The notes: generated by a model not told the origin, from the letters alone. Counted from the first letter of the stretch, positions 23,010-30,950 are shown. The stretch: DNA of 64,000 nt from Chloroflexota bacterium (GCA_016234555.1 JACRBJ010000074.1:49986-113985), one strand, 5' to 3'. Made by a program: numbers and translations.

Positions 23010-25091
23010 ATGAAAGAGTATACCACCGAGTTTCTTCGTAACATTGCGCTGGTTTCACATGGAGGCGCAGGGAAGACGATGCTTGCGGAGTCCTTTTTAC
23101 ACGCGACAAAGGCAACCACCCGTCTGGGCAGGATCGAAGATGGGACGACGGCATCGGACTACGACGACGAAGAGCAGCGCCGCAAGATTTCGATTTACAC
23201 GAGTGTTCTCCCAATCGAGTATCGCGATCACAAAATAAACGTTCTGGACGCGCCAGGCTTCACTGATTTCGTGGGCGAAATTGTATCCGCCCTGAGTGCG
23301 GCTGATGGCGCGGTTGTTTTGGTGGATGCCGTTTCTGGCATCGAGGTTGGCACCGAAATTGCGTGGCGCTACGTGCAGCAGTTCAACCTGCCGCGCTTTT
23401 TTGTCATCAACAAGATGGACCGCGACAACGCCAACTTCGAGCAGACCTATGCCGCCATCGAGGAATTTGCGAAGGCGCACGGCAAACGCGCCGTCAAAGC
23501 CCAACTGCCCATCGGCGAAAAAGCCAGTTTCAAGGGTGTGGTGGATGTCATCGGTTTGAAGGCTTACCTGGCTGATGGCAGCGCCGCCTCCGAAATCCCT
23601 GCCGATATGAAGGATGCGGTGGAGGAAGCCCGCTTCCAACTGGTGGAAGCTGCGGCGGAAGGCGACGACGAGCTGATGGAGAAATACCTCGAAAACGGTT
23701 CCCTGACCGACGAGGAGATGGTGCGCGGACTCAAGGCTGTTGTGCAGGCTGCGAGCTTTATCCCCGTCTTCTGCGCGGCTGGCGGACACGAGATCGGCAC
23801 CCTGCCTTTACTTTCCGCCATTGTTGATTTCATGCCTTCCCCGGTGAACGCGGTCAAGCGCGTGGCGCAGGGCAAGAGCGGCGAAGAAACCTTGAAGCCA
23901 GCCGACACCGAGCCTTTGGCTGCCTACGTCTGGAAGACCACCGCCGACCCGTTCGTCGGTCGCATGACCTACTTCCGTGTGTTCTCCGGCTCCGTTCAGG
24001 CGGATGCCCACATGTGGAACCAGAACAAGGGCGCAGATGAACGCGTCTCGGGCTTGCACTTCCAGCGCGGCAAGGAAGCCATCCCCGCGAAAGTTGTCCA
24101 CGCGGGAGATATCGCCTCCGTCTCCAAGTTGAACGTCACCGCGACGGGCGACACTTTCTGCGAGAAGTCCCACCCGCTCACGATCGAGAAACCGAAATAC
24201 CCTGCCGCCCTGTATCGTGTGGCAGTCAGCCCCAAGAGCCAGGCAGATGCGGCAAAGATTTCGCCGACACTTACCCGCCTGTGCGAAGAGGATATGACCC
24301 TCATCTGGCAGAACGACCCCATCACGCATGAAACGGTTTTGCAGGGCATGGGCGACCAGCACATCGACGTGGCGCTGCATCGCGCGCAGACCAAGTTCCA
24401 GGTTGGGTTCACCACCCACGAACCGCGCGTCCCGTACCGCGAAGGCATCACGCGCAAAGCCAGCGCCCAGTATCGTCACAAGAAGCAAAGCGGCGGCGCG
24501 GGTCAGTTCGGCGAAGTACATCTTCGCATCGAGCCGCTGCCCACAGCCGATTTTGAATTTACCGATGAACTGGTCGGCATGAACCTGTCGAAGTCCTACC
24601 TACCCCCGATTGAAAAGGGCATCAAAGCCACAATGGAACGCGGCGCGTTTGCGGGCTATCCAATGAGCAACGTGAAGGTCATCGTCTACGACGGCAAGGA
24701 ACACGAAGTGGACTCCAAGCCTGTGGCGTTTGAAATTGCGGGACGTGAAGCGTTCAAGCTCGCCGTGCAGGATGCGGGTCCCGTTTTATTCGAGCCGATC
24801 ATGACCATCCGAGTCACCGTCCCCGACGCCAACATGGGCGACGTGATGAGCGACCTCAACACCCGCCGCGGGCGCGTGCAGGGAACCGACTCGGAACATG
24901 GCAACACGGTCATCGTGGCGCACGTGCCGATGGCGGAACTTCTCCGCTACACCACCCAGCTCCGCTCCATCACGGGCGGGCGCGGATACTTCACGATGGA
25001 ATTCGACCACTACGACACAGTCCCGTCGCACATCACGGGTCCGATCATCGAAGCCCACAAGAAGGAAATGGAAGCGAAGAAGGACGAGTAA
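23010..25091 (+). CDS. EF-G paralogue (EF-G2-type translation factor)
   Basis: 693 residues with all EF-G domains: G domain (P-loop SHGGAGKT instead of the usual AHIDAGKT, then DAPGFTDF and NKMD), domain II, and domains III-V ending in the EF-G_C fold. The altered P-loop resembles the second EF-G class seen in several phyla. The canonical fusA is at 61760, so this is a divergent paralogue, perhaps specialised for ribosome recycling or a stress role. ATG 23010 is chosen because the promoter lies at 22911-22939 and AAGGAAG precedes it. Monocistronic, closed by a strong terminator. Confidence 0.85.
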   Translation: MKEYTTEFLRNIALVSHGGAGKTMLAESFLHATKATTRLGRIEDGTTASDYDDEEQRRKISIYTSVLPIEYRDHKINVLDAPGFTDFVGEIVSALSAADGAVVLVDAVSGIEVGTEIAWRYVQQFNLPRFFVINKMDRDNANFEQTYAAIEEFAKAHGKRAVKAQLPIGEKASFKGVVDVIGLKAYLADGSAASEIPADMKDAVEEARFQLVEAAAEGDDELMEKYLENGSLTDEEMVRGLKAVVQAASFIPVFCAAGGHEIGTLPLLSAIVDFMPSPVNAVKRVAQGKSGEETLKPADTEPLAAYVWKTTADPFVGRMTYFRVFSGSVQADAHMWNQNKGADERVSGLHFQRGKEAIPAKVVHAGDIASVSKLNVTATGDTFCEKSHPLTIEKPKYPAALYRVAVSPKSQADAAKISPTLTRLCEEDMTLIWQNDPITHETVLQGMGDQHIDVALHRAQTKFQVGFTTHEPRVPYREGITRKASAQYRHKKQSGGAGQFGEVHLRIEPLPTADFEFTDELVGMNLSKSYLPPIEKGIKATMERGAFAGYPMSNVKVIVYDGKEHEVDSKPVAFEIAGREAFKLAVQDAGPVLFEPIMTIRVTVPDANMGDVMSDLNTRRGRVQGTDSEHGNTVIVAHVPMAELLRYTTQLRSITGGRGYFTMEFDHYDTVPSHITGPIIEAHKKEMEAKKDE

Positions 25092-25125
25092 GTCCAGTTG
25101 TCAGTGACGAGAAACGAGTAATGAG

Positions 25126-25168
25126 AAAACGTCCCAAGTCGAAAGACTTCGGGACGTTTTCTTTTTTC
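25126..25168 (+). terminator. Strong intrinsic terminator after EF-G2
   Basis: AAAACGTCCC-AAGTC, GAAA tetraloop, GACTT-C-GGGACGTTTT followed by CTTTTTTCTT. It is flanked on both sides by heptamer tracts (25101-25128 and 25171-25198). Confidence 0.9.
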
Positions 25169-25194
25169 TTCTCACTCATTACTTGTTACTCGAC

Positions 25195-26034
25195 TTACTT
25201 CGGCGAGAATAGAATATCCTCCACGGGCGTGGACATTCTGAGGCGCCTGCCCTCGATGGTCATCAGGTCGGCGAGGGATTTTTTCTTTGTGCCATCCCAA
25301 AGTGTGAGGTTGTCCCTTTGCTTTTTCATATACTCTTCCAGTTTGCCGAAATCCGAATAGCTTGCGAAGAAGAAAACCAGGCGGCGGAATAACTTGGGCA
25401 TGACCAGGTTATCCTCTTGCAGGGTACGGATGTCCCAAAGCGTGAAATCGGCGGTGCGGTCGATGGACCAGATGCCGCGCTTGGTTGCCCGCGCGCGAGC
25501 CACCACTGCGCGGATCTTCTCAGCGAAGACCCTGTCGGTGGTGGTGTAAAAAGTTGGATAGACCAGGCCCTCGCGCGCGAGTTGGAAGTTGATAGACTCC
25601 TCCACGGGGAGCTGGCTTGAGTCCATCACCGCGCCATCTGTCAGCTTGGCATCCTTCGGGAAGACGTAACTGACGGGTCGTCCAAACGGATCAACTGCGG
25701 CAGAGGCGATGAATCCCGCCTTTCCGTCGCTGGCATCCACCACCTTGGTCATGCTCAGGCTGTAGGTGACGGTATGGATTTGCAACAGATCAAGCAGGGA
25801 TTCGAGCGCCGCCAACGCAAAGGCGCGTGGCTGGTAATAGCCCTCGTAGTGAGTCTCCAGCGCATCAATCGCCTCGACGCGCAGCTGTTTCTTCTTTGCG
25901 GCTTTGTCTGGGGCGGTCTTCCAGGTGAAGAAATTCCAATGCTCCTGCTTGTTCGCCTGAAAGCGGATCGAATCTCCGTCGGGTTGAAATCCCTTGATGT
26001 GGAACGTGCCTGCGATTACTTTATATTGCGCCAT
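25195..26034 (-). CDS. Staphylococcal-nuclease-like (SNase/TNase) protein
   Basis: 279 residues. GFQPDGDSIRFQ opens the SNase OB-fold, and LRVEAIDALETHY reproduces the R...E spacing of SNase Arg35 and Glu43 (R to E eight residues apart); RGIWSID near residue 190 matches the later SNase region. No signal peptide, so an intracellular role. GGAGGC precedes ATG 26034. It is divergent from the sulfur-carrier operon; TATAAT on the minus strand near 26064 marks its promoter. The C-terminal ~80 residues are an extra helical part. Confidence 0.75.
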   Translation of the reverse strand: MAQYKVIAGTFHIKGFQPDGDSIRFQANKQEHWNFFTWKTAPDKAAKKKQLRVEAIDALETHYEGYYQPRAFALAALESLLDLLQIHTVTYSLSMTKVVDASDGKAGFIASAAVDPFGRPVSYVFPKDAKLTDGAVMDSSQLPVEESINFQLAREGLVYPTFYTTTDRVFAEKIRAVVARARATKRGIWSIDRTADFTLWDIRTLQEDNLVMPKLFRRLVFFFASYSDFGKLEEYMKKQRDNLTLWDGTKKKSLADLMTIEGRRLRMSTPVEDILFSPK

Positions 26035-26108
26035 GGCTGCCTCCTTTTGATATGTCCATTATAGAAGTTTTTTATATAAAAGCAAACAACTCGCAGTAAA
26101 ATAACCCC

Positions 26109-26381
26109 ATGCCCGTCGTCCGTTTCCCCGCCCTGATGAAATTCTACGTTGACAACCAGACCGAATTTCATGCCGAGGGCAGCTCTGTCGCCGAACTGCT
26201 GGATAACCTGCTCGCGCGTTATCCAGCCCTCAAGCCGCACCTGTTCGAGCCGACGGGGAAATTGCGCCGCCACTTCAATATCTTCGTCAACGGCGAACAC
26301 ATCCGCGAACTGAATGGGTTGGACACCCTGCTCAAGGACGAGGACAAGGTCATCCTCATGGTCTCGGCGGCGGGGGGATAA
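26109..26381 (+). CDS. MoaD/ThiS/CysO-type sulfur carrier 1
   Basis: 90 residues with the ubiquitin-like beta-grasp fold, ending in AAGG, the C-terminal Gly-Gly that is adenylated and thiocarboxylated. Its paralogue at 29048 is nearly the same length (ends IAGG). TAAAAT at 26097-26102 followed by exactly six bases and the ATG implies a leaderless transcript. It heads a locus with a cysteine synthase, a JAMM peptidase and an E1-like enzyme, so it probably donates sulfur for cysteine, as in the CysO-CysM-Mec pathway. Confidence 0.85.
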   Translation: MPVVRFPALMKFYVDNQTEFHAEGSSVAELLDNLLARYPALKPHLFEPTGKLRRHFNIFVNGEHIRELNGLDTLLKDEDKVILMVSAAGG

Positions 26382-26389
26382 TTTATATA

Positions 26390-26417
26390 TTGACAAATAT
26401 GGTAAGAAAAGTAAAAT
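26390..26417 (+). promoter_or_regulatory. Promoter upstream of cysteine synthase leader
   Basis: TTGACA at 26390-26395 and TAAAAT at 26412-26417, spacer 16. It would start an RNA near 26424, eight bases before the short cysteine-containing ORF. Confidence 0.65.
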
Positions 26418-26431
26418 AACAAGCGTCAAAC

Positions 26432-26485
26432 ATGATAATTATGAAACCATTTAACGATTGCTTGTGTATAGGGCGGGGTGTGTAG
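26432..26485 (+). CDS. Putative cysteine leader peptide
   Basis: A 17-codon ORF, MIIMKPFNDCLCIGRGV, with two Cys codons separated by one codon (TGC TTG TGT at 26459-26467), located between a promoter and a hairpin/terminator ahead of a cysteine synthase gene. The predicted 5' UTR is only about eight bases with no Shine-Dalgarno, matching the leaderless habit of this genome. If ribosomes stall on the Cys codons, downstream folding would change. Two Cys codons could be chance, so this is a candidate only. Confidence 0.45.
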   Translation: MIIMKPFNDCLCIGRGV

Positions 26486-26590
26486 CCACCGCCTGAGATA
26501 GCCCTTCCGCAGTCAACGGATTCAGGACGGTTGGACGACCCCGCATGCAGATTTTGCAGTGTGTGGCGATTGTTCGCCGTCTTTTTGTTT
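26473..26590 (+). ncRNA. Structured leader with intrinsic terminator before cysteine synthase
   Basis: An elongated stem: GCGGGGT (26473-26479) with ACCCCGC (26538-26544); CCACCG (26486-26491) with CGGTTGG (26528-26534); CCTGA (26492-26496) with TCAGG (26522-26526); TCCG (26506-26509) with CGGA (26517-26520). A nine-base asymmetric loop interrupts it. An intrinsic terminator follows: GGCGA (26565-26569) with TCGCC (26574-26578), then CTTTTTGTTT. Alternative pairs exist (AGGGC 26470-26474 with GCCCT 26501-26505). It may be an attenuator responding to the upstream Cys codons or a metabolite-binding RNA. Confidence 0.6.
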
Positions 26591-26621
26591 ACCCGTTGAC
26601 TGTTTTATTTTAAAGGCACAC

Positions 26622-27572
26622 ATGACCTTACTCGACTTTAGACTAATCGACTCATCTACCATTCCCCTGGATGGACTCACGTCACATGTTGGGAACACGC
26701 CTCTGCTTCCACTTCGCAAACTAAGCCTCGGCCTGTCTCCGCGTGTCAAGGTCTTTTTCAAGGCTGAATGGTTCAACCCCGGCGGTTCGGTGAAAGACCG
26801 CCCCGCGCTGAACATCATTCAAAATGCGTTAATTAATGGTGACCTTGGCAACGGCAAGCGATTACTCGATTCCACTTCGGGCAACATGGGTATTTCATAC
26901 GCGACCTTTGGCGCGGCATTGGGAATCCCTGTTACTCTTGCAATCCCAGCCAGCGCCAGCCCCGAGCGCTTGACCCTTTTGCGGGCGCTTGGTGCCGAGG
27001 TGATTCTCACCGACCCGTCTGAAGGTTCGGACGGTGCGATCATGGTGGCGCGTCAACTTGCGACGGAAAGGCCTGACCTGTACTGGTATGCCAATCAATA
27101 TAGCAACCCTGCAAACTGGCAGGCGCATTATCTGTCCACAGGGCCCGAGATACTTGCCCAAACCAACGGACAGGTGACTCATTTCATCGCAGGTCTTGGC
27201 ACATCTGGCACGTTGATGGGAACGGGCAAATATTTGCGGGATCATTTGCCGAATGTGCAGATCATATCCATGCAGCCTGATGCACCCTTCCACGGGCTTG
27301 AAGGACTCAAGCACATGCCGACTGCGATCAAGCCTGGGATTTACGATGAGTCTTTGGCGGACCGCAATTTGGGAATCCGCACCGAAGATACGCATGCGAT
27401 GACCTTGCGACTGGCGCGTGAGGAAGGCCTGTTCGTGGGCATCTCCTCGGGTGCGGCAGCTGTCGCGGCGTTGCAGGTTGCAAGTCAATTGGATGAGGGA
27501 GTGGTCGTCACCGTCTTCCCCGATGCAGGCTATAAATATTTGAGCGACAGGTCGCTTTGGGAGTCCAAATGA
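26622..27572 (+). CDS. cysM: Cysteine synthase (CysM/CysK family)
   Basis: About 316 residues, a fold-type II PLP enzyme. FNPGGSVKDRPAL carries the PLP lysine, DSTSGNMGIS is the Asn/substrate loop, GLGTSGTLMG binds the phosphate. The neighbouring sulfur carriers and JAMM peptidase suggest it uses thiocarboxylated CysO-like protein with O-phospho- or O-acetylserine rather than free sulfide. ATG 26622 with AAAGG upstream, behind a terminator, so expression is probably attenuated. The ATGA overlap couples it to the M67 peptidase. Confidence 0.88.
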   Translation: MTLLDFRLIDSSTIPLDGLTSHVGNTPLLPLRKLSLGLSPRVKVFFKAEWFNPGGSVKDRPALNIIQNALINGDLGNGKRLLDSTSGNMGISYATFGAALGIPVTLAIPASASPERLTLLRALGAEVILTDPSEGSDGAIMVARQLATERPDLYWYANQYSNPANWQAHYLSTGPEILAQTNGQVTHFIAGLGTSGTLMGTGKYLRDHLPNVQIISMQPDAPFHGLEGLKHMPTAIKPGIYDESLADRNLGIRTEDTHAMTLRLAREEGLFVGISSGAAAVAALQVASQLDEGVVVTVFPDAGYKYLSDRSLWESK

Positions 27573-27982
27573 TGCTGGCTGTTTCAAACGATTTGGTCGA
27601 ACAGATTAACAGGCATGTCGAGGAAGCTTATCCCGAAGAGGGGGCCGGTTTCTTGATCGGCGCAAAAGGTGAAGTGAAACAGATTTTGCCCTTGCCGAAC
27701 GCACGGGAAGACGAAGCGCGGCATAATCGATTTTTGATCACGCCTGAAGATTATCTCAAGGCTGAATTGACAGCGGACGAGCTTGGATTGAATCTAATTG
27801 GCGTTTTTCATTCGCATCCCGATTGCCCCAATGTTCCGTCTGAATATGACCGCCAATGGGCACAGCCTTTTTTCTCCTACATCATTACCCGCGTGGATAA
27901 AGGCAGGGCAATCAATAGCCGTTCATGGCGATTGATTGAAGATCGGTCGAAATATGAAGAGGAAGAAATAAAGATTTTGTAG
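27569..27982 (+). CDS. M67 (JAMM/Mec-type) metallopeptidase
   Basis: About 137 residues. EEGAGFLIG supplies the catalytic Glu and GVFHSHPDCPNVPSEYD the JAMM H-x-H-x10-D zinc site. In the Mec pathway such a peptidase releases cysteine from the CysO-cysteine adduct. It overlaps the cysteine synthase stop codon (ATGA). A palindromic repeat separates it from the next gene. High confidence in the family; the CysO substrate is inferred from context. Confidence 0.88.
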   Translation: MMLAVSNDLVEQINRHVEEAYPEEGAGFLIGAKGEVKQILPLPNAREDEARHNRFLITPEDYLKAELTADELGLNLIGVFHSHPDCPNVPSEYDRQWAQPFFSYIITRVDKGRAINSRSWRLIEDRSKYEEEEIKIL

Positions 27983-28033
27983 TAACGGCTTCAGTCGTTT
28001 GGTTTTAAAGCCACTAAAGTCGTCACTACGACT
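27979..28033. repeat. Imperfect palindromic intergenic element
   Basis: GTAGTAACGGCTTCAGTCG and, 12-15 bases later, an imperfect complement (CACTAAAGTCGTCACTACG). About 15 of 19 positions pair. It looks like a dispersed REP-type element and lies between the M67 and DUF4395 genes; it may also end transcripts, though there is no U-tract. Confidence 0.55.
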
Positions 28034-28051
28034 CCAAAAAAGGACTTTAAT

Positions 28052-28546
28052 ATGACATCGCAAATTTTACAAAAAGTGGATCACTCCGCTCTAAAAACAA
28101 ACCAACTCGTGATCATCTTGTTGAGCGTGTTGGGATTTATTTTGAACCAGCCAATTCTTGCGGCGTTCGTCGCGTTGGTGATGGGGATCGGCTCTGCCTT
28201 GAAAACGCCTGGATTTGGGTTCGTATACAAATCCCTGCTCAAGCCGCGCGGGTGGATGAAACCCGATGTGCTCAACGATAATCCTGAACCGCATCGCTTT
28301 GCGCAATTTCTCGGCTTCCTATTTATGACCGCTGGTTCGATTGCCTTGTTCTTTGGATCAAGCATATTGGGCTGGTCTCTGATATGGATCGTTGTTGCGC
28401 TTGCCGCGCTAAATGCCTTTGGCGGATTTTGTGTTGGCTGCGCAGTATATTACTGGCTGGCGCGGATCAATGCCCCCGGCTTCAGTAAACACCCGCCGCT
28501 TGGGACATTCCCCGGGATGAAGCCGAAGGCAGGACAGAGCATATGA
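28052..28546 (+). CDS. DUF4395 membrane protein
   Basis: 164 residues with about four transmembrane helices in two pairs (~20-50 and ~90-135). It contains the DUF4395 features DHSALKTNQ, a membrane-embedded FCVGC motif (CxxC) and NDNPEPHRFAQ. DUF4395 proteins commonly sit beside thioredoxins and sulfurtransferases, which fits the adjoining gene (ATGA overlap). Probably a membrane thiol redox partner; the exact role is unknown. Confidence 0.8.
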   Translation: MTSQILQKVDHSALKTNQLVIILLSVLGFILNQPILAAFVALVMGIGSALKTPGFGFVYKSLLKPRGWMKPDVLNDNPEPHRFAQFLGFLFMTAGSIALFFGSSILGWSLIWIVVALAALNAFGGFCVGCAVYYWLARINAPGFSKHPPLGTFPGMKPKAGQSI

Positions 28547-28950
28547 GTTCTGATATCCTCTTGCGTTCATTGCTCGCAATCGGTATTATTGTAGTGGGCA
28601 TGGGCACCTACTGGCTGGTAAATCAACGCTTGTTGACGCGCGCGCGGAACAATGTATTTTCACTTTTCACTGCGTTTCCGAACAAGCCTGTGCTTGTGTA
28701 CTTCACAACACCAACCTGCGCGCCATGTAAAACCATCCAGCGCCCTGCAATTGACCAGATCGCACGGTTGCTTGGTGAGAAGTTGCATGTGGTTGAGATC
28801 GATGCGACCGAACGCCCGGACCTGGCAAAAACCTGGGGCGTAATGAGCGTCCCCACCACGTTTCTGCTCGATTCGCGCGGCGAGGCTCGTTATGTCAATA
28901 ACGGCGTGGCTCGCGCCGAGAAGTTAATGGAACAGATACAGACTTTGTGA
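28543..28950 (+). CDS. Membrane-anchored thioredoxin-like protein
   Basis: 135 residues: an N-terminal helix (~5-22) anchors a thioredoxin domain with TTPTCAPCKTIQRPAID (CAPC active site) and the cis-Pro strand MSVPTTFLLDSRG. It overlaps the DUF4395 stop (ATGA), so the two are coupled and likely exchange electrons across the membrane. It is the cysteine-containing counterpart of the candidate selenoprotein at 22362, with matching spacing of CxxC and the following K/R-PA(V/I)D helix. Confidence 0.88.
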   Translation: MSSDILLRSLLAIGIIVVGMGTYWLVNQRLLTRARNNVFSLFTAFPNKPVLVYFTTPTCAPCKTIQRPAIDQIARLLGEKLHVVEIDATERPDLAKTWGVMSVPTTFLLDSRGEARYVNNGVARAEKLMEQIQTL

Positions 28951-28961
28951 TAAATACCTAG

Positions 28962-29014
28962 GCGGTTGAGTAGCCCTGCACGATCTTTGCTTCGCTTCGA
29001 GGTACTCGGCCACC
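28962..29014 (+). other. Long hairpin between thioredoxin and second sulfur carrier
   Basis: GGCGGTTGAGTA near 28962-28973 can pair with TACTCGGCCACC near 29003-29014 (one mismatch, two wobbles), with a ~29-base loop. It is followed by an A+T-rich stretch and AGGAG of the second carrier gene. It could be an RNA processing or stability element; no clear terminator U-tract. Confidence 0.4.
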
Positions 29015-29047
29015 AAATATATAATAAAAATTTTTAGGAGACCCTTC

Positions 29048-29320
29048 ATGCCCGTTCTACGAATCCCGACCCCATTACGCGCCTATACCAACGGACAATC
29101 AGATGTGACTGTCAACGGTTCCAATATTTCCGAAGTACTCAGCGACTTGACGACTCAGTACCCCACGATCAAGCTGCATTTGTTCAACGATGGCGGTGAC
29201 TTGCGCCCGTTCGTCAATTTGTTTGTCGGTGAAAACAACATCAAAGATTTACAGGGCGTGAATACGCCAGTCAAAGATGGCGAAAAGATCATGTTGATCC
29301 CGTCCATTGCGGGAGGATAA
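29048..29320 (+). CDS. MoaD/ThiS/CysO-type sulfur carrier 2
   Basis: 90 residues, beta-grasp fold, C-terminal IAGG. Aligns end to end with the carrier at 26109 (for example LKPHLF there, IKLHLF here). AGGAGA precedes the ATG. The E1-rhodanese gene starts two bases after its stop, so this carrier is the likely direct substrate of that enzyme. Confidence 0.88.
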   Translation: MPVLRIPTPLRAYTNGQSDVTVNGSNISEVLSDLTTQYPTIKLHLFNDGGDLRPFVNLFVGENNIKDLQGVNTPVKDGEKIMLIPSIAGG

Positions 29321-29321
29321 A

Positions 29322-30476
29322 ATGCTGCCGGAACTTTCTCACGAAGAAATCCTGCGTTACTCGCGTCACTTGTTGATTCCCGAAGTGGGGCTGGAGGGAC
29401 AGCGCAAACTCAAGGCTTCATCCATACTGGTCATCGGCACGGGCGGACTTGGCTCCCCCGTGTCGCTTTATCTTGCCGCGGCGGGAGTTGGTCGCATTGG
29501 GCTGGTGGATTTCGACGTGGTGGATACATCCAACCTCCAGCGGCAGGTCATCCATGGCAGGTCAACCGTCGGCAAGTTGAAGGTGGAAAGCGCCCGCGCC
29601 CGGATGCTGGATCTGAATCCCGATATCCAGATCGACGCCTATAATGAGCCCTTCACCTCTGCGAATGCCATGCAAATTGCGAAGGACTATGATGTGGTAG
29701 TGGACGGCACCGACAATTTCCCAACCCGCTACCTGAGTAACGATGTCTGTGTTCTGCTCGGCAAGCCGAATGTGTATGGCTCCATTTTCCGTTTTGACGG
29801 GCAGTTGAGTGTGTTCGACGCGAGGCAGGGACCTTGTTACCGCTGTCTTTTCCCTGAACCGCCGCCAGCTGGGCTTGTCCCTTCGTGCGCCGAAGGGGGA
29901 GTGCTTGGTGTTTTGCCCGGCACCATTGGGACCCTGCAAGCGACCGAAGCCTTGAAGGTGTTGCTCGGAGTTGGCGAGCCAATGATCGGCAAACTCCTGC
30001 TTTACAACGCGCTGGACATGTCATTTGATTTCGTGAAGTTGAAGAAGAATCCCAAATGCCGCATCTGCGGACCGAATGCCGACATCAAGGAGTTGATCGA
30101 TTACGAGGAGTTTTGCGGTGTCCCCGGTCATGACCACGGCGACGAAGGGTCAGCCGGCGCAGGCTGGGACATCACCGCGACGGAACTGGCTGAGCGAAGC
30201 CGAAGCGTGAAACTGGTTTTGCTCGACGTGCGCGAACCGCACGAGTTGGAAATTTCCGCCCTGCCGAATGTGGTCAACATTCCGCTTGGTCAACTGGCGG
30301 GACGGCTCTCCGAACTCGACAGCGCTGAAGAGATGGTTGTCTTCTGCAAAGGTGGAACCCGCTCCGCCCGCGCGCTGGAACTGCTGGTCAGCGCGGGCTT
30401 CAAGAAGGTCAAAAACTTGAAGGGTGGAATCAACGCCTGGGCGAGGGAAGTGGACACAAAACTTCCAATTTATTAG
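29322..30476 (+). CDS. moeZ: MoeB/MoeZ-type adenylyltransferase-sulfurtransferase
   Basis: About 384 residues. E1-like domain 1-270: GTGGLGSPVSLYLAAAGVG nucleotide loop, RYLSND, two CxxC pairs (CYRC, CRIC) for structural zinc, and a PSCAEGG cysteine. C-terminal rhodanese 280-384 with active-site VVFCKGGTRSA. It adenylates the Gly-Gly end of carriers and transfers sulfur. GGAGG upstream of ATG 29322. Together with the two carriers, cysteine synthase and JAMM peptidase it forms a protein-thiocarboxylate pathway. Confidence 0.88.
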   Translation: MLPELSHEEILRYSRHLLIPEVGLEGQRKLKASSILVIGTGGLGSPVSLYLAAAGVGRIGLVDFDVVDTSNLQRQVIHGRSTVGKLKVESARARMLDLNPDIQIDAYNEPFTSANAMQIAKDYDVVVDGTDNFPTRYLSNDVCVLLGKPNVYGSIFRFDGQLSVFDARQGPCYRCLFPEPPPAGLVPSCAEGGVLGVLPGTIGTLQATEALKVLLGVGEPMIGKLLLYNALDMSFDFVKLKKNPKCRICGPNADIKELIDYEEFCGVPGHDHGDEGSAGAGWDITATELAERSRSVKLVLLDVREPHELEISALPNVVNIPLGQLAGRLSELDSAEEMVVFCKGGTRSARALELLVSAGFKKVKNLKGGINAWAREVDTKLPIY

Positions 30477-30490
30477 AACAAATTTTCTGT

Positions 30491-30520
30491 TATAATCCCT
30501 CTAGATTGGCGCGCGCCAAT
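30491..30520 (+). promoter_or_regulatory. -10 and 16-bp perfect palindrome before DUF1761 gene
   Basis: TATAAT at 30491-30496 is followed nine bases later by ATTGGCGCGCGCCAAT (30505-30520), a perfect palindrome that would cover positions about +2 to +17. It could be an operator or an RNA hairpin at the 5' end; the -35 is weak (TTTATT). Confidence 0.5.
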
Positions 30521-30545
30521 CAACCTTATCAATATGGAGGCTGAA

Positions 30546-30944
30546 ATGGACTTTAGTAGTATTAACTGGTTGGCTGTAGCTGCTTGTGTCGTCGTCAGCA
30601 TGATTAGCGGTTCGCTCTGGTATAACCCAAAGACCTTCTTCCCCGCCTGGTGGAAGGTTGTCGGCGCGGGACGTGAACAACCCGGCATGGAAAACATGGG
30701 CATGACCTGGGGGTTGACGGTGCTTTCGTCATTTGTTCAGGCGGTTGCCATGGCTTTTATGGTCAACGCCATGGGCACACCCGGTATATTGACCGGTTTC
30801 ATGCTTTGGCTTGGCTTCATTGCGCCCACGTACCTGGTCAACAAGCTATTCGCGGGTCACGGCTTGAAGATCTGGGCGATTGAGATTGGAAATCACCTGG
30901 TCAATTTCCTGCTGTTTGGCGCGATCCTTTCCGCGTGGCGATAG
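30546..30944 (+). CDS. DUF1761 family membrane protein
   Basis: 132 residues with four hydrophobic helices (INWLAVAACVVVSMISGSLW, VLSSFVQAVAMAFMV, LTGFMLWLGFIAPTYLV, LVNFLLFGAILSAWR). The N-terminal SGSLWYNP and the layout match DUF1761. GGAGG nine bases before ATG 30546. It has its own promoter with an overlapping palindrome. Function unknown. Confidence 0.75.
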   Translation: MDFSSINWLAVAACVVVSMISGSLWYNPKTFFPAWWKVVGAGREQPGMENMGMTWGLTVLSSFVQAVAMAFMVNAMGTPGILTGFMLWLGFIAPTYLVNKLFAGHGLKIWAIEIGNHLVNFLLFGAILSAWR

Positions 30945-30950
30945 ATTTCT

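Noticed and set aside
26473..26544. Known SAM, cobalamin or THF riboswitch
   Set aside because: I could not match their conserved core sequences to this leader by eye.
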